Of a stretch of DNA of 6,191 nucleotides, positions 6,093-6,191 are shown piece by piece. Position numbers and translations under genes: made by a program. The notes beneath the pieces were generated by a model. The model was not told the origin of the DNA and made no database searches. It worked only from the letters and a program-made list of their open reading frames with translations. This DNA is from Dehalococcoidales bacterium (GTDB taxonomy: Bacteria > Chloroflexota > Dehalococcoidia > Dehalococcoidales > UBA3254). Each line of letters starts with the position of its first letter. Position 1 is the stretch's first letter. The stretch is from assembly GCA_028718465.1 (NCBI GenBank), contig JAQULX010000185.1, forward strand, positions 1 to 6,191. Direction: 5' to 3'.

Positions 6093-6121
6093 ATTTTAAC
6101 ATTATGTGCAGCGCATGACTA
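6093..6121 (-). promoter_or_regulatory. Candidate promoter of the flavoprotein-cytochrome b operon
   Basis: Read on the minus strand, TAGTCA (6121-6116) and TAAAAT (6098-6093) are separated by 17 bases and match four and five of six sigma-70 consensus positions. Transcription would start near 6086, giving a leader of about 43 bases. The -35 box falls inside an inverted repeat, so a bound protein could block or assist polymerase. Confidence 0.4.
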
Positions 6122-6144
6122 ATTCATACAGTCACGGTTGCACA
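6105..6144. promoter_or_regulatory. Nested dyad, candidate operator upstream of the flavoprotein operon
   Basis: Two inverted repeats share nearly the same centre: outer TGTGCA (6105-6110)/TGCACA (6139-6144) and inner TGACT (6116-6120)/AGTCA (6130-6134) around a nine-base spacer. The unpaired segments between the arms are five and four bases. ACAGTCA is also repeated directly at 6128-6134 and 6142-6148. The dyad covers the proposed -35 box, so a transcription factor site is likely. The inner dyad does not have the centred T-N11-A form of a classical LysR box. Confidence 0.45.
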
Positions 6145-6191
6145 GTCATCCAGCCTTGTGTATAAGGAGATTTTATGAAACTATAAAAAAC

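Overview
The window looks like part of the chromosome of an anaerobic or facultatively anaerobic bacterium with moderate GC content and strong Shine-Dalgarno sites. It carries a molybdenum hydroxylase subunit, a NifU/IscU-like protein, a flavin/[4Fe-4S] ene-reductase-type enzyme and a formate-dehydrogenase-type cytochrome b. This mix, with GC-rich palindromic intergenic DNA, fits lineages such as Dehalococcoidia (Chloroflexota), Desulfobacterota or anaerobic Firmicutes. The taxonomic guess is weak, because no rRNA or marker gene is present.

Layout. Positions 1-924 (+) hold the C-terminal part of a xanthine dehydrogenase/aldehyde oxidoreductase-family molybdopterin-binding subunit, closed by a clear hairpin terminator (939-970). 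Positions 1021-1431 (+) encode a small protein resembling an Fe-S scaffold (NifU N-terminal/IscU-like) but lacking the third cluster cysteine. Positions 1432-1848 are mostly non-coding: a GC-rich inverted-repeat element (about 1496-1599), a doubtful 53-codon ORF across it (1494-1655), and a plausible promoter (1644-1673) with a long leader. Positions 1849-2760 (+) encode a LysR-type regulator. It converges on a minus-strand operon at a perfect 24-bp palindrome (2747-2770).

The minus-strand operon, read from 6043 down to 2777, encodes a 696-residue old-yellow-enzyme/2,4-dienoyl-CoA-reductase-type flavoprotein (FMN barrel, [4Fe-4S] motif, FAD domain). A six-helix di-haem-type cytochrome b follows 24 bp later, probably starting at TTG. 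Upstream are a strong ribosome-binding site, a candidate promoter and a nested dyad that overlaps the -35 box.

How the genes may work together. The pairing of the flavoprotein with the cytochrome b suggests a membrane-linked redox unit that exchanges electrons with the quinone pool. The usual ferredoxin-like subunit that docks on this type of cytochrome b is not between the two genes. In the flavoprotein the second nucleotide-binding motif has lost two of its three glycines and the usual catalytic tyrosine is aligned with a histidine. Both changes are compatible with NAD(P)H not being the direct partner. This is the most interesting hypothesis in the window. The LysR protein is a candidate regulator of either flanking unit, but nothing in the sequence proves which.
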